From positions 707,501 through 771,500 of the forward strand of contig JABMCL010002815.1 in NCBI GenBank assembly GCA_018857735.1: a DNA stretch of 64,000 nt. Direction: 5' to 3'. Each line of letters starts with the position of its first letter. Position 1 is the stretch's first letter. Origin of the DNA: Alviniconcha marisindica. Lineage: Eukaryota > Mollusca > Gastropoda > Provannidae. The notes below the pieces were generated by a model. The model made no database searches, had not been told where the DNA came from, and saw nothing but the letters and a program-made list of their open reading frames with translations. Positions 22,691 to 34,789 of the stretch are shown here, piece after piece. The position numbers and the translations under genes were made by a program.

Positions 22691-22714
22691 AATAATGCTC
22701 GAAATACGTAACAC

Positions 22715-22900
22715 TAGTACAACAACAAAGACCCGAGTCACCTGCGGTAACTCTCACCTGCATGCGTGTGAATACAAGGTACGTAAACTCCACCAGAGGT
22801 ACATCCTCAAATTGTTGTACTTGTGTTATGTATTTTGAGGGCTAATTAACTCCTGTGTGTGTTGATTCTGCACAAGCGCCCTGGGCCTCGTTCTGTTTCA
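22715..22900 (+). repeat. Dispersed element 'acccgagtcacctgcggtaactctcacc'
   Basis: Related copies are at 13793-13950 (partly degraded) and 15800-15990 (minus orientation). All share 'actccaccagaggtacatcctcaa' or 'gcgactatcgcctgg'-type segments. The reading frames across it differ between copies, so it is a repeat and not an exon. Confidence 0.6.
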
Positions 22901-23360
22901 GATTTGTTACAATGAAATGTGTTAGATTTTCTTTCATTTTGTTGTCTTCAATGTGTGTCAGTTGAATTTTTGCTCTTCTTGTTGTTTTTCTCTTTTCTTC
23001 TTCTTCTGAACACTATGGAAAATAAATGGTTGATTTGTAAAGAGTAAAGAGAGTAAATGAGAAGAAACACTTTCATTTCTAAAAAATCAGTTTCATTTAA
23101 ATTTGTATTCTTACATTAAATACTTTTTTTTAAATTCTCATATATTTATTTGATGGAGCCTTTCAACTCGGTCTTATAAGCACATTGTTATCAGCAACGA
23201 TTTTAACAAAAACAAGACCTCTTCATGAACTTTTAGCATTATTGATGGAGGGTCATTACCTTCTCATTCACACGCTATGTAAACTGTGTAAGTATGTGTA
23301 GTTTGTACCTGTTAAAACAGATTTTTGTTTTCAGAATAAAATGCATTAACGTTGTTTTTA

Positions 23361-23530
23361 GTGTATAGGAGTGTGTGTGTGGGTGGGTGCGTGTGGGGGT
23401 GCGCGTGTGTACATGTGTGCATGTGTGTGTGTGTTTGCGTGTGTGTGTGTGCGTGCGTGTGTACGTGTGTACGTGCGTGCATGTGTGTGTGTATGCTTGT
23501 GTGTGTGTGCGTGTGTGTGTGTGTGTGCAC
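23361..23530. repeat. (GT)n-rich low-complexity block
   Basis: GT dinucleotides with GC and GTAC interruptions over about 170 bp. Confidence 0.9.
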
Positions 23531-24466
23531 CACATGGCTTTGATGTCACACACAGAGCCACTGCATGTAATGTTGCCTGGCTCTGGTGAGGTGGGAGGAC
23601 ATACATGTGGAAAGGATAAGACCTGTTCTAAATGAAGAGCTGTCGCAGCCAATCACAGGGCAGAACCACAGCCTGCACAGGCTTACACAATTGCAGATCG
23701 AGCGTCGCTCTCCAATTCACAAACAGCAAGACTAGCTGACTTGTATTAAAACCAAGAAATGGTTACAATGCACATCCCCATGTATATTACAATCAGCGCA
23801 ATAGTTGCTATGGTGATGAGACAGGGATTGGAAGATAAAGTGTGGGGTTTGTTGGTCAAGGTTTATGTGCCACATCGAACACCTATGTCACCTGAGCACT
23901 GTTGCTTGACCGTTGCTCATTTGTGCAACAGAGCTGTGGCAGGCCGCAGCAACGCTGATGTCATGACACCCGTGGCATGGTCTGCTGCTGGGGCATGTTG
24001 CCTAGGTCTGCTCCAGCCTTTTTCCAACAGGTAAAAAAAAAAAAAAAAAAAATCCAAATAAAAAATTCAGTTTTGTTTTTAAATGTCTAGATGCTTTTAT
24101 TTTCAAATTAGAATCCAACTTTTTTCACCCTCATTAATATGATTAGCAGAACTCGACTAGCATATACTGTTGAGTGTCACAGCTGGCCTAATGGCTACCT
24201 GGCCGCAGCCTCTTTGACCCTGTTCTTCAGGCAATGTAAGCACGGACCTCTTAGGTCTGACATCAAATGGACAGTGTGTGTGGCAGGTGAACTTAGCTAG
24301 GACATTTGATGTTGTTTGTACTGACTCATAAACTCAGCCTCTAATTTCAAAATAAAATGAATGGGTCATTTTAAAACACAATATTTGATTATTTCTAGGT
24401 TTTTCCTTTGATTTATACCTGAAAGATAACACTTTTATTTTAAATTTTTGACTCCAAAAGGCTAGC

Positions 24467-24483
24467 ATAATAATAATAATAAT

Positions 24484-24551
<68 letters not shown>

Positions 24552-24552
24552 G
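24467..24552. repeat. (AAT)n/(AAC)n microsatellite with SINE-like flank
   Basis: A short AAT run passes into about 23 AAC triplets. The flank to 24660 ('tgtagtgctatatctcaccaa', 'aaccccttcactgcc') resembles the flank of the element at 590-700. Confidence 0.85.
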
Positions 24553-27099
24553 TCATTTCTGTAGTGCTATATCTCACCAACAAGGCTGAGCACGGCACTG
24601 CTCTTTACAAGATCAACGATAGCCATTAACCCCTTCACTGCCCCAGCCCGTTAAAATTTCTGGGATGAAAAGTGCACTCATACTCCTGCACTGAAATGTA
24701 TATTTTCCGGTCCTATAACAAATCTACTTTCAATATTGTGCATTTTGATGAAAATCCTTTCATGTGCTAATGCAAAAAAAGAAAAAGAAAAAGAAAAGGC
24801 TTAAGGATTTAAAGTTTTGCTCTTAATGTGTTGATAAATTCAAGCACAGTTGCTATTGTTAGGCTTGGAGCTCTATCTAACCTGTTTAAGAGAGTGAAGC
24901 CAAATTCTCGTTGAGGTAGTAAACTCACTGATAAACTACCTCCTTTGAATGCATGTAATGTATATGCCAGTGTCAAAATACCAGTCCGGATGTAAGAGTG
25001 ACAAAATACCAGTCAGGATGTAAATTACACAAATGAATGTAAGAAGCTTTACCAGCAACAACTTGACCTTGACTGAATGGAATCCCTAAGAACCACTCCT
25101 CGTTTATGGCGGCATTTAATTTAGTTTTTCATTTAAGCAGAGATTTACAGCGAGGTACAACTATACGTAGCTACAAGATACTTGATTTAAGGGTGGTGGC
25201 AGGGCGTGAAAGACAGGTTGCATGGCATTGATGTCGGTGGGCATAAAACAAAATTTAACGATTTCTTTTAGGGGAAATCACCCCGCAAACTTGAGGAGTT
25301 TATTCCCTTGATATCTGCTGCTTTGAGTGCCCAACAAAACGCAGCTAATTGCTCGCACTTTGTAAGTCGTTCTATCTATGCTGTATGTACACATTTAGAG
25401 GACGTGTTTTGAATTTTACAAAAGTTTGCACAACTTAGCAAATATGCGGACGAATTTCGATGAATAATACTGTCAGTGCTGGTTGTTTTTGTATTTTAAA
25501 ATCGGGCCCGGTCAGCCAGTTCAGCAACTGTTCCGGCCAAACACGTTTTGTTTTACAAACACTTCTTCGGAATACAGATGAAATTTGAATGCACCTTTTC
25601 TCATATGGAATGAATATACACCGCTGTTGTGGTTCAAGGCAAACGACCTTTGTTGTCAAACTTCTTTTGTATATGAATTTCTTTTTTCTTGTATTTTTTA
25701 CTCTACTGTTTGCAGCAGCAGGTAAACAAACTTGCCGGCAACCACACTGTGGGCCCCCACTGTGCATTGGGTTAGGCGTGGCGTGTAAGCTTGGTTGCAG
25801 AAATCCCATAGATTCACGGTGCTAATTAATTTCATAGGGTCACAACCGTTACCGACCGTACCAGAGCCTGTAGTTATGACTCACACACAGTGACACTGAC
25901 ACTCGCAGTACAAACCATGGCGCCATTGCCATTGACACCAAGCAGAAGCCAGTTGTTTACTTGTTCTAGTTCTGTCCCAGTGTCAGATTCAGAAGAACCC
26001 TTCATGTCCACTCCTTCTCACACCCAGTACCCTCCTGCCATACAGACTACAGGAAATTATCCTTTTTTCCCAACACAATCAATGAATCATGGGCTGGAAT
26101 GACCTCACTGTCGATGAGGCGTCAACACCCACCCTTGAGTCTAAATTGTGAATCACATCTTCCGAAATTGCTACCCTCGGATTGGACCCCTGACCCACTG
26201 GTAAGTAGGGTTGATGATGACTAGGGCTGTTCTGTTCAGGGCTTTCCCCTGTTGACCACCATGGTAGCTGGATTGGCCTTGTCAGAGAGGTGAAAAGCTG
26301 GTGGGACACTCAGCATCTGTGTGTGTGTTAGAACTCAGTATTTGTGTGTATGTTGTTTTCCCCCCCTCACTGACACTGCTGTGCAACCCCTAATGTAACA
26401 GCGACATAATCTTCAGTATAATGAAGGTCACTTTATGAAATCTGAAGAAGAAAAAGATGTACACATACACACATTATTCCTGCTTAGCCTTATCATGGCT
26501 TATGCCAGTGAGGCAAAGCCTAAAGGCCATATTCTGTACTCCCAGGCTTTAATTTTAATACAGAGTATGGTCATCTATCACCATAAATGATCAAATCTCA
26601 TTTGATATAGTGATCTAGTGTATGTGCTTATTGCCCAAGGTTCATTATATTTTTAAGAATGTAAACTTCATTCAAACTGTATAATTAAGAGCTAAAAGAA
26701 CCACTATGCCAGTATCTATAGCATGATCTGTTTTGTTCTTCTTTAGTTCTTCTTTATGTTTTAGTGTTGAGTCATTCTCTTTATATTCAAAATATTGCAT
26801 ACACATTTCTTGTAAATGTTATAAAAAGAATTAAAACAAGAACAAGAAGAAGAAGAAAAGAAAAGGAAAAAGAGACCTGTATGTGATTTGGGTGTTTCAG
26901 ATTTGACTTCACTTCTTCCTGACACTGGTGATACATTTGGCACATGATCACTCATCAGACAACTTTCCCTCATAGTCCTGCTTGTGTCTTCAGCATACAC
27001 AAGTACGCACCTCAAGTAGGCACAGTTATATGAGAGGGGCTCAACTCTGACAGTTTCTTTCCGGTGTCAGCACCAGTAAGCCTCCATCCATCAAGCAAC

Positions 27100-28102
27100 A
27101 TGTTTGGCTGGGATTTCAACGAACTGCTGAGAAGTGTCCTTGAGTATGCAGGCACCAATCCATGGCAGTTTATTTACTATGTGCTGCTAGCTCTGTCTCC
27201 ACTTTTCCTGATCAGGTACACTACTTCTCTGTTGCTTTTTTATGTACACTGTGTGTGGGTGTGGTAGCGTTAGTGTGTGTGTATGAAGGTTGAAATTTGA
27301 CAGGTGCACTTGGTTATGATACCTATTTTCCCAGTTTTAGTTTCAAATACTCTGACTGCCACTGATAAGGACACCTTCACCCAGAGTGCCAGGGCTGCCT
27401 TTTCCATGAATCTTAATCTTATCGTTACTTTGGGTTCAAAATCTTTCTTTTTTTCTTTGTTCTTTTTGTGTGTGTGTGTGTGTTTGTACAAGCATACCCA
27501 AAATGATGCCTTTTAGAAGACCCTGGTTAGACCCTTGGTGTGTGTACCTGTGTGTGTGAGCACAATGTGAGTATGTGTGGATGGGTGTATATAATGCACA
27601 AGAGAGAGAGAGAGAGACTATATGGGGGATGGGGCATATTTTGTGATGACAGATCTCTTGGGGATTTGTTTTTACCATTTGTGTGGATGCACACGTCATG
27701 TTTATTTTATGAGAGGGCAGGCAGACAGGTGAATACCCAAAAGTTCATAAACAAAGTTGAAGCAGACAAAAAAAACGAAGACAGTGTCCAGCAGGGGAAA
27801 AAATTAGATCAAGAACATGTCAGAGAAAAATGGTCTCTAGTGAGGGGCTCCTTCATGTGCTACATTTCGTTGTGAAAGAGAAAAGAAGCAGCTGTGACTG
27901 TTTGTGGTTAATTTCAGATATTTGGTGGGTAAACATTCGCACAGAAATGATCCTGACCATAATGCTGTTGATCTCATTTTGTTACAGTGCTGTTCTCGCC
28001 TGGCAGCTGGCGAAGCAGATAGAACACAAGGAGAAGGACAAAAAACGCAAGGCGAAGCGCGAAGCTAACATGGCCAAGGCTCGACGGCATAAAAGTGACT
28101 GA
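27100..28102 (+). CDS. SMIM15: Small integral membrane protein 15 (two exons, 76 aa)
   Basis: Exon 1 is 27100-27215 (ATG to 'atcag|gtacac') and exon 2 is 27988-28102 ('ttacag|tgctg' to TGA). Together they give 76 codons with a split serine codon. The protein starts MFGWDFNELL, has one hydrophobic segment (about res 23-45) and ends in a lysine/arginine/glutamate-rich helix (EHKEKDKKRKAKREANMAKA). The length, the SAVL-W-LAK-IE junction and the basic C-tail match vertebrate SMIM15 (about 74 aa). The cellular role is unknown; it is expected to be a single-pass membrane protein with a coiled cytosolic tail. It stands alone between OSBPL9 and the oppositely oriented TMEM244. A 5' UTR intron is plausible, with acceptor 'ccggtgtcag' near 27070. 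Confidence 0.93.
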
Positions 28103-28366
28103 GAGGTTTATTTGTTATTCTGTGGTTTCTAGATTTAATATTTTTCCATCCCATTATTTTGATATGCTGGTCTCACGTGACTGCATTCATTCCAGTAAAT
28201 TATTTACTCTTTTTAAAATAAGGCAATTATTGCATCATAATTCTGTTTTTGTTTTGTTTTTGACTTGCATGAAAAGATGCAATTCTGTGTAGTGATCAGT
28301 GTGAGGGCCGGTTGATTTTCTGGCATGTCGGAAGATTTATGTTGCCATTACCTCAGATCCCATAAA

Positions 28367-28370
<4 letters not shown>

Positions 28371-28422
<52 letters not shown>
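28371..28422. repeat. (GA)n microsatellite
   Basis: An uninterrupted GA run of about 52 bp in the SMIM15 3' region. Confidence 0.95.
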
Positions 28423-28425
<3 letters not shown>

Positions 28426-28721
28426 AACTTTGCATAAAGGGACTACTCAAGCTTGACCTGTTCACACCACTTTCAGTGACCTTTACCCTATTTGAAGGTC
28501 ATGGAACTGTCAAAGCATTAAATTTATGTTCTTATCAGATTAAGTTGAACATTTTCTGTGATTTTTACTTACGTAAATCTATTACTAGGTCATAAACATA
28601 CTGATTATGTTTCCTGATTTGACAAACACTCAAAGTCTAATGTTGGCTTTTTCTTTTAAAAGCAAACAAGATCTTTGGTTATGATCTTGCTTGAGGTCTA
28701 CAGATTCGTCTGACTCATGTG

Positions 28722-28792
28722 ACCTGTGACCTTGGTAAAGTCATCAAACCTCATAAAATATGAGGTTAGATGACTTTACCAAGGTCACAGGT
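28722..28792. repeat. Near-perfect 71-bp inverted repeat (33-bp stem, 3-nt loop)
   Basis: The arm 'acctgtgaccttggtaaagt' + 'catc' pairs fully with its mirror at 28769-28792. After one A/A mismatch (28746/28768) a second helix of nine pairs (28747-28755 with 28759-28767) closes on loop AAA at 28756-28758. It lies about 620 bp past the SMIM15 stop. Confidence 0.95.
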
Positions 28793-29809
28793 GTGTTGGC
28801 TACATAACCTGTGCGTTGTGGTTTTTAGATTCCTGTTCACTTTTTATTTTATTTTATTTTTTACTACATTGTATGGTTGCGACATTGTACATACATCAAA
28901 AAACACCATGCACAATATGCTTTGTGTGACTGGTGTGTGTTTGAAGGGGATCATCTTTTTATCTTCAAGTTTGAATGTGAGTCGTCTGAATTTCTTGTTC
29001 TTCTTGTTCTTGCTTGCTATCTATGACGATTAGGGTCTTAATAATGTCCTCAGATGTCGGGTTGACATGTTAGGGACAAACGCTCTCTACCATTCTCATT
29101 GTACGTGTAGTGATTTTTTTTGTGAACGTCTCGTCTCAGGATGAACCCTAAGCACCACGCAAAGGGCAGGGAATGTTGAATCTTGCTGCCAGGGGGCACT
29201 ACCAATATGCAGATTACCACCCTGTACTCTTGCTGTACAGAAGTATGTTTATCGTTCTTTGTCATTTGATGGATGAGTGTTTGAGATTTTGAAAGTCCAG
29301 ATGAATGAGCCTTTCTTAAGAGGATGGGGGTGTGATGGGGGTGTGGTGGGGATGCAGCAGTGGGTGGGTGGGGAGGGGGGTGGAGGAAACCAGAGTAGGG
29401 GGGGGGGGGGCTACTTGCCAGTCCAAAAGTTGTGAATTATGTGTATTACAAGTTATCATGAGTATCCAACAGAGGTGGCAGGTTTATTATTGTTGATTGC
29501 TTTTACATAGTGCTGTTCTCCGCTCTTGGCTAGACTCTCTGCGCCTCACCTGTTTTTGTAGTGCATTCTTGGTCTTTTTTATGTTTCTGTAATCCACCTA
29601 ACTCGCACATGGACTACAGGATCTTTAACATGCATGCATATATACATATATATTATATGTGTGTGCGTGTGTGTGTGTATGTGATCTTTTTGCCTGTTCT
29701 TTTTTACATAAGGGATCTAGGTTGATAGTCTTGTCCAAGGCACCATTGTAGAATCTGCACAGCATTTTGAGCACAGCAAACTCTTGAGGTGGGCATGAAG
29801 CCCATGTTT

Positions 29810-30080
29810 GTCATGACATAACACGTCTTTTGTCGCAACAAAAGTATGCTTGTTGTGACAAAAGTTTTCTCGTGAAAAAATTACGTTGCGACAGAATATT
29901 TTTGTTGTGACAAAACTTTTGTCATGACAGATATTTGCTGCGACAAACGTAATTTTGTCACAACAAAAGTTTTGTCGCAACAAACATATGTTTGTTGCGA
30001 CAAATCACGTCTTTTGTTGTGACAGAAGTATGCTTGTCGGGACAAAACTTTTGTCGCAACAAACACGTGTTTGTTACAAG
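29810..30080. repeat. Cluster of short palindromes, TTTGTYGCRACAAA type
   Basis: At least ten copies of a 10-16 bp near-palindrome ('tttgtcgcaacaaa', 'tttgttgcgacaaa', 'tttgttgtgacaaaa') occur in about 270 bp, at irregular spacing and in both orientations. Translation gives repeated FVATK-like peptides, which is a by-product. Confidence 0.85.
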
Positions 30081-32849
30081 ATACAAGAGCACTTGCTCTG
30101 CACAACTGTCTCTCCAACATTTGCTGGATCAGAATGTGCCGGCTCTGACGAAGCTGCCAGCTGCTGCTGCTAACATAACATGACATTGGATGTTACATCC
30201 AAGTTTTACAGGCAAACAAACAAACAGAAACACATAAGATCACCTGATACTTGTCATTGTATGAGCAGAATGACTGAAGAATTGTTGTTCAGTTGTACTT
30301 GTAGTGAGCTCCGAAAAGATGAAAGGCCTTTATTTACCTAGAAAGTGTGTCTGTTTGTCGTGTTTGTTTCTCGTTCCGAACGAAATCTGTTCAGTTCTGG
30401 GAGGAGAAGTTCTTATTTTTGTGCATGGGCCAGACATTCATAAGGTGTTCATGATGCTGTTTTCTGTGTATGTGTGGAGGGGGGGGGGGGGGGGGGTATG
30501 ACTGGTAAATGCCTGTACCCTTTTCTCAAAGTATTTTCAGACCTATTCATTCCTCTAGCTATTGATTTTACTGGGTATAATTGAAATTGTCTTTTTAAGC
30601 TCATATAATTGTTAACAACATTGCTTCTATTTTGTGTGCTAGTTTTACACGTGCTGTCCATTGCATAAATGTTAAGATTGTATGAAATTTTTCACAAAAA
30701 TGACGATGGATATGTTCCCAACCCAGGTCCTGACCGCTCAAAGCACCCAACAGTATTTACAGGTGGACATCAAACAAGTTTAAGTGTTCTAAGTAGGTGG
30801 GTAGTAGGATAGGACGCCAGATACTCCTGAATGTGATTAATCAATCAGTTTCACTCAAGCCAGAGAACCAGAACCTGACTGAGACCATGCTGGATGGCGG
30901 CTTTGCTGTACTGCGTAACAGATACTGTCATCAGCAGGTGCCCGTCTCGGTTTGAAATGACAAAGCGTTCAGAAGCATGTGGTAGCGTAGTCTTGACCCC
31001 GATTTAGGCAAATCAGAAAGTGCATGTGCCGTGTTGATAAGCAAGTAACAGATGGTGACAGAAGCATGTTGGCATCAGGGCTGTTCAGGCTAGATGAATA
31101 CGAATGCAATCAGCCGAGTCATACTGGTACACAAACTACTAAATAATATTTCAGACTTGGGGAGGGGAGTTTGTCTTTGAAATGCAGCAAGATCACTCAT
31201 TGAAGGACCACCGACGTTTATAAAATTTCACCCATCATTGTAAATAAACATCCAGCAACTGGTTGAATAATCATCTGCCATGAAACTGCAGAAAGAGCAG
31301 AATGTTTGGAGGTGCATGTAACAGCAGTAATGGTTGCGAGTTTTGTAAACTGTAAGCGTACACCTCGTTTTTGGTCTGTCATTTCTTGTTTTAATCTCAC
31401 GAGCTTCGTATCTTCAGCATGGCCATAGTGTGAAGCTGGTATTTTATTTTACATGGCATGCAAAAACTGAACAGGTTCCGTACTGAATGGCCAACATGGT
31501 TAGAACAAAATCCACGTGTGTTTTTTATGGATAAATACACACTTCTGTTAGTATGTGCATATTACAGCTGTTGTATATTTATTGAGTTCTGCATCATTTC
31601 ATTATTTGATCATGTGAAGAAAGAATAGAGTGGTCATTTTTGATTTGGCTGTGTTGTGAACAAGGTTGTAATGTGGAGTTACTGCTTTTGGATTCCATTC
31701 ATTTTCAGTTCATTGATCTTTGTCATCTCTCTGTCCATAAGCTGCTTGAAGTTGAAAGAGCAATTTGTATTTGATTAAATATATATTATGCATTGTGAAA
31801 ATGTCACATAATTAAAAGTCGATGTGATTCAACCCCCACTCTTTTTATTTTTTTATGTACTTTGTGTGATTGAGTTCAGCAAGCTTGAATGCATATTCTG
31901 AGCATGCACACACACACACACACACACAAACAGCTACATTTTAAAACACAATTTTAATTTCAGTGACATAGAGTTACAACACTACAAGATTGACAGTTGG
32001 CACTAAGTTCCCCAAAAATGGTCAGAACACAAAAATCTTAATTTTGACTGATAACCTCACTTTAGTAAGATGGCATCTTTGTGTCATCATGTTCATGTTG
32101 TTCTGTCTTTGCACCACACATAGCATGGCATCTTTGTGTCACCATGTCCCTGTTGCTCTGTCTTTGCATCATATTAATTTAACATGGCATCTTGACATAA
32201 CACACGAATAATTACTAATCTTTGTTACTTACTTGTTAATCTTCATCACTGACACCCACTGCATCTGAAACCTATTTTTGTCACAGTGGAGTGCCTAAGA
32301 GATGTGCATCAATGTGCATCAAAGAAGCCTGGTGTGATACCCTTGTTTTTTTACCTCTGTCATTTCAACTATTACTGTATTCGACATTGCATTATCAAAG
32401 CGCCAGGAAATGTCCAATCATACAACTCCAACTTTTCTAGTGTTCTGGGTGCTGTACCCTCACAGGGTACTGATCCTCATGGCGTAACTGGGAACTTTAA
32501 ATTATAAGCTTTGATACTATGACACTATAATTTTTTTTAAATTAAGTACCACTACAAACGGTTATAATTTCACTGCCAACACACACATATATCACAGACT
32601 GCAATATTATAAACAATGCAAGAGCACTGACGGTTGTAGACATAAAGTACACAAATGTAAAGTTTCTACACATTCTTGTGCAGCGTGTTTACAACTTGTC
32701 GTAGATGATGGACTGAATGATGAAAAGTGAACAAGCTAAACAATAATTGGAGAAACATGAAGCCATCACAGGTATACATTTATACAGTTCAAACAGCTTG
32801 TGCGACCATCTGTGGGATTGGGAATAGTGATCACCTAATGATAAAATTG

Positions 32850-33275
32850 AATAACAAGATCCAAACACAAAAAGGTACAAACAAACATTTATTTTGACAT
32901 GGACACACAGTATGCACATTTTTGGGGAAATCCCCTTTGTCAAGCCACAAAATGACATTTAAACAAAAACAGTTAAAAATTATGAAAAATAGGAGAGAAA
33001 AAAAACTTATCTTGTTTTGGTTGAGTTTTTGTTGCTTGTTCAGTGAAGTTTTGTTGCTTACAAAAACTCAACCAAAAAAGTGAACAAGCAACAAAAACTC
33101 AACCAAAACAAGATACGTTTTTCTCTCATTTTTCATCGTTTTTGACCGTTTATCTGTTGTTTAAGTGTGGTTTTGTGGCTTGACAAAGGGGATTTCCCTG
33201 AAAATTTGCATACTGTGTGTCCATGTCAAAATAAATATGCATATGTTTGAACCTTTTTGTGTTTGGATCTTGTTT
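32850..33275. mobile_element. Foldback (long inverted repeat) element
   Basis: Two arms of about 190 bp face each other. The inner 32 bp are perfect (33011-33042 against 33081-33112, starting 'cttgttttggttgagttttt'). The outer parts share 'tgacatggacacacagtatgc' and 'ggggaaatcccctttgtcaa' in inverted order with about 80-85% identity. A 38-bp centre separates them. A solo right-end-like piece is at 35463-35530. The type is a non-autonomous MITE or foldback; no transposase is present. Confidence 0.8.
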
Positions 33276-34789
33276 TAGAATGCTAGCAGTCGTTCTGTTT
33301 CAGATTTTTTAATATATGTTTTGGAGTAACAGCAACATAGTAATTGGAGAAACAGATTGGGAATATCACCAAATGATAACACTCAGTAACAATAAAACAG
33401 TAACCAGAGAAATGTTAAACCATCACAGGTGCACTGTATTGTGAATGTATACAATAATGTTTTTTTTTTTAAACAACACAAATATGCTTTGACTAGCTAA
33501 TACAATGCAATACAACATGATTGCCAAGTGTCAAAATCACGTTATTGCACCAAGAATGTTTCATGGTACCAAGTTTGCTTGCTCACACATTCATGCCAAT
33601 CATAAAACAAATGCCAGTCATAAAACGACAGCAAAAGATGGGTAAAACATTGAAAAATATATACTTAAACAATTCAAGAGACAGCAGAGCTGCATGTATC
33701 ACATCAAAATTGCCTCTCTACAAAAAGTATAAAAGCAATTAACAAAACAACAAAGTTGTGAATTAGTATATATCAGTAACTGATCATAATTTCGCAGAGG
33801 AATTCGTATTTATGTTAAGTGCAATCAAAATCAACTTCAGGTTCACATTAATGCAAACTCGGTTAAAGAGTACTACGAAGGACAATAATGAGAATGACCA
33901 AATGAGAATGTGGTTTGCTTATCATTTCTGACAGACACAAACTCACATGCACACATCAAAAGCACCTGTAACTGAACTCATAAACAATTCTCTCCTTTTT
34001 GCATTTTGTTGTTAGGGCAACAACAAATACAAATTACGTACAACACAAAGAGACCATTACAAATTTTACCTGATGGATGGAATCAGTTTGATAATGCTTT
34101 TACTGCACATGCCAGATCCATTTTTCTCCCCCAAGAAGAGACACACAATGAGGCCATACCACTTCATTAACAGTGGTTCCTGACCTTAGACTTATGACTT
34201 TTAGCATTATTGAAAATAACTTCCTGTCTGTATATTGCGCCAAGCTCTCTTTGCTATTGGACGTTCATGCTTCACAAGTATTTTATAAATGGACTGCAAA
34301 AAAATGCAGTCTATTTTGTATTCAATTACTATGGATTGGGATCAGAATGCTTTTTCACTCGGGGTCTCCTTTAAGCTCGTAAAGCCACAAAATATTTCTT
34401 GAACTATCCCTGCAACAAACTATCACAAATATGACTGGCACTTTATACCAATCAAAATACTGATCATCACAAAAAAATGGAATGCCACTTTATACCCATC
34501 AATATACTGATCATCACAAACATCTGGAATGCCAAAGAAGATCATCACAAAAAGACTAGCACTTCATATAAATCAACAAGTAATGACAGTCACACAAAAA
34601 AAGACCGACATTTTAATACAAAGAAACTGAAAGCAAAAACTGCAAATTGGAATGTCATAAAAAAAAAATTATATATAAAAAAAAGCACCTGCACTGCTGC
34701 AGATCTTGTACTTGCAGACTTCCTTTCACCTGAGACTGCTGCATAATTCATTTATGGTGTGATAAAACTTGATCCTTTTTTTTTTTAAA

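Larger units (their letters stand above)
19491..27099. other. OSBPL9-SMIM15 intergenic interval
   Basis: Apart from the 53-bp and 113-bp arrays, the GT block at 23361-23530 and the (AAC)n run at 24484-24552, this is unique A/T-rich DNA with dispersed repeat scraps. One scrap at about 19800-19920 carries 'cctgtccctaataatctgtacggtctctgcgg'. The SMIM15 promoter or 5' exon should lie toward the right end, but I cannot place it. No conserved protein was recognised in frames at 23759-24034 or 25589-25825. Confidence 0.5.
28103..34789. other. SMIM15-TMEM244 tail-to-tail interval
   Basis: This holds the 3' UTRs of both genes (ends not determined), the 71-bp hairpin, a SINE fragment (29478-29640), the palindrome cluster at 29810-30080 and a G18-class tract (30478-30496). 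A duplicated 'catggcatctttgtgtca' segment (32068-32190) and the large foldback element (32850-33275) follow. No conserved protein frame was found. Confidence 0.55.

Noticed and set aside
23759..24034. 91-codon frame ending at a possible donor 'aacag|gtaaaa'
   Set aside because: No start context, partner exon or recognisable protein; the following A-tract makes the donor look accidental.
25589..25825. 78-codon frame with a hydrophobic stretch and Cys-rich end
   Set aside because: No similarity recognised and no splice partner. It may overlap the SMIM15 promoter region.
29717..30186. Minus-strand frames with repeated FVATK/CDK peptides as a possible repeat protein
   Set aside because: The peptides come from the TTTGTYGCRACAAA palindrome cluster read in several frames and both strands.
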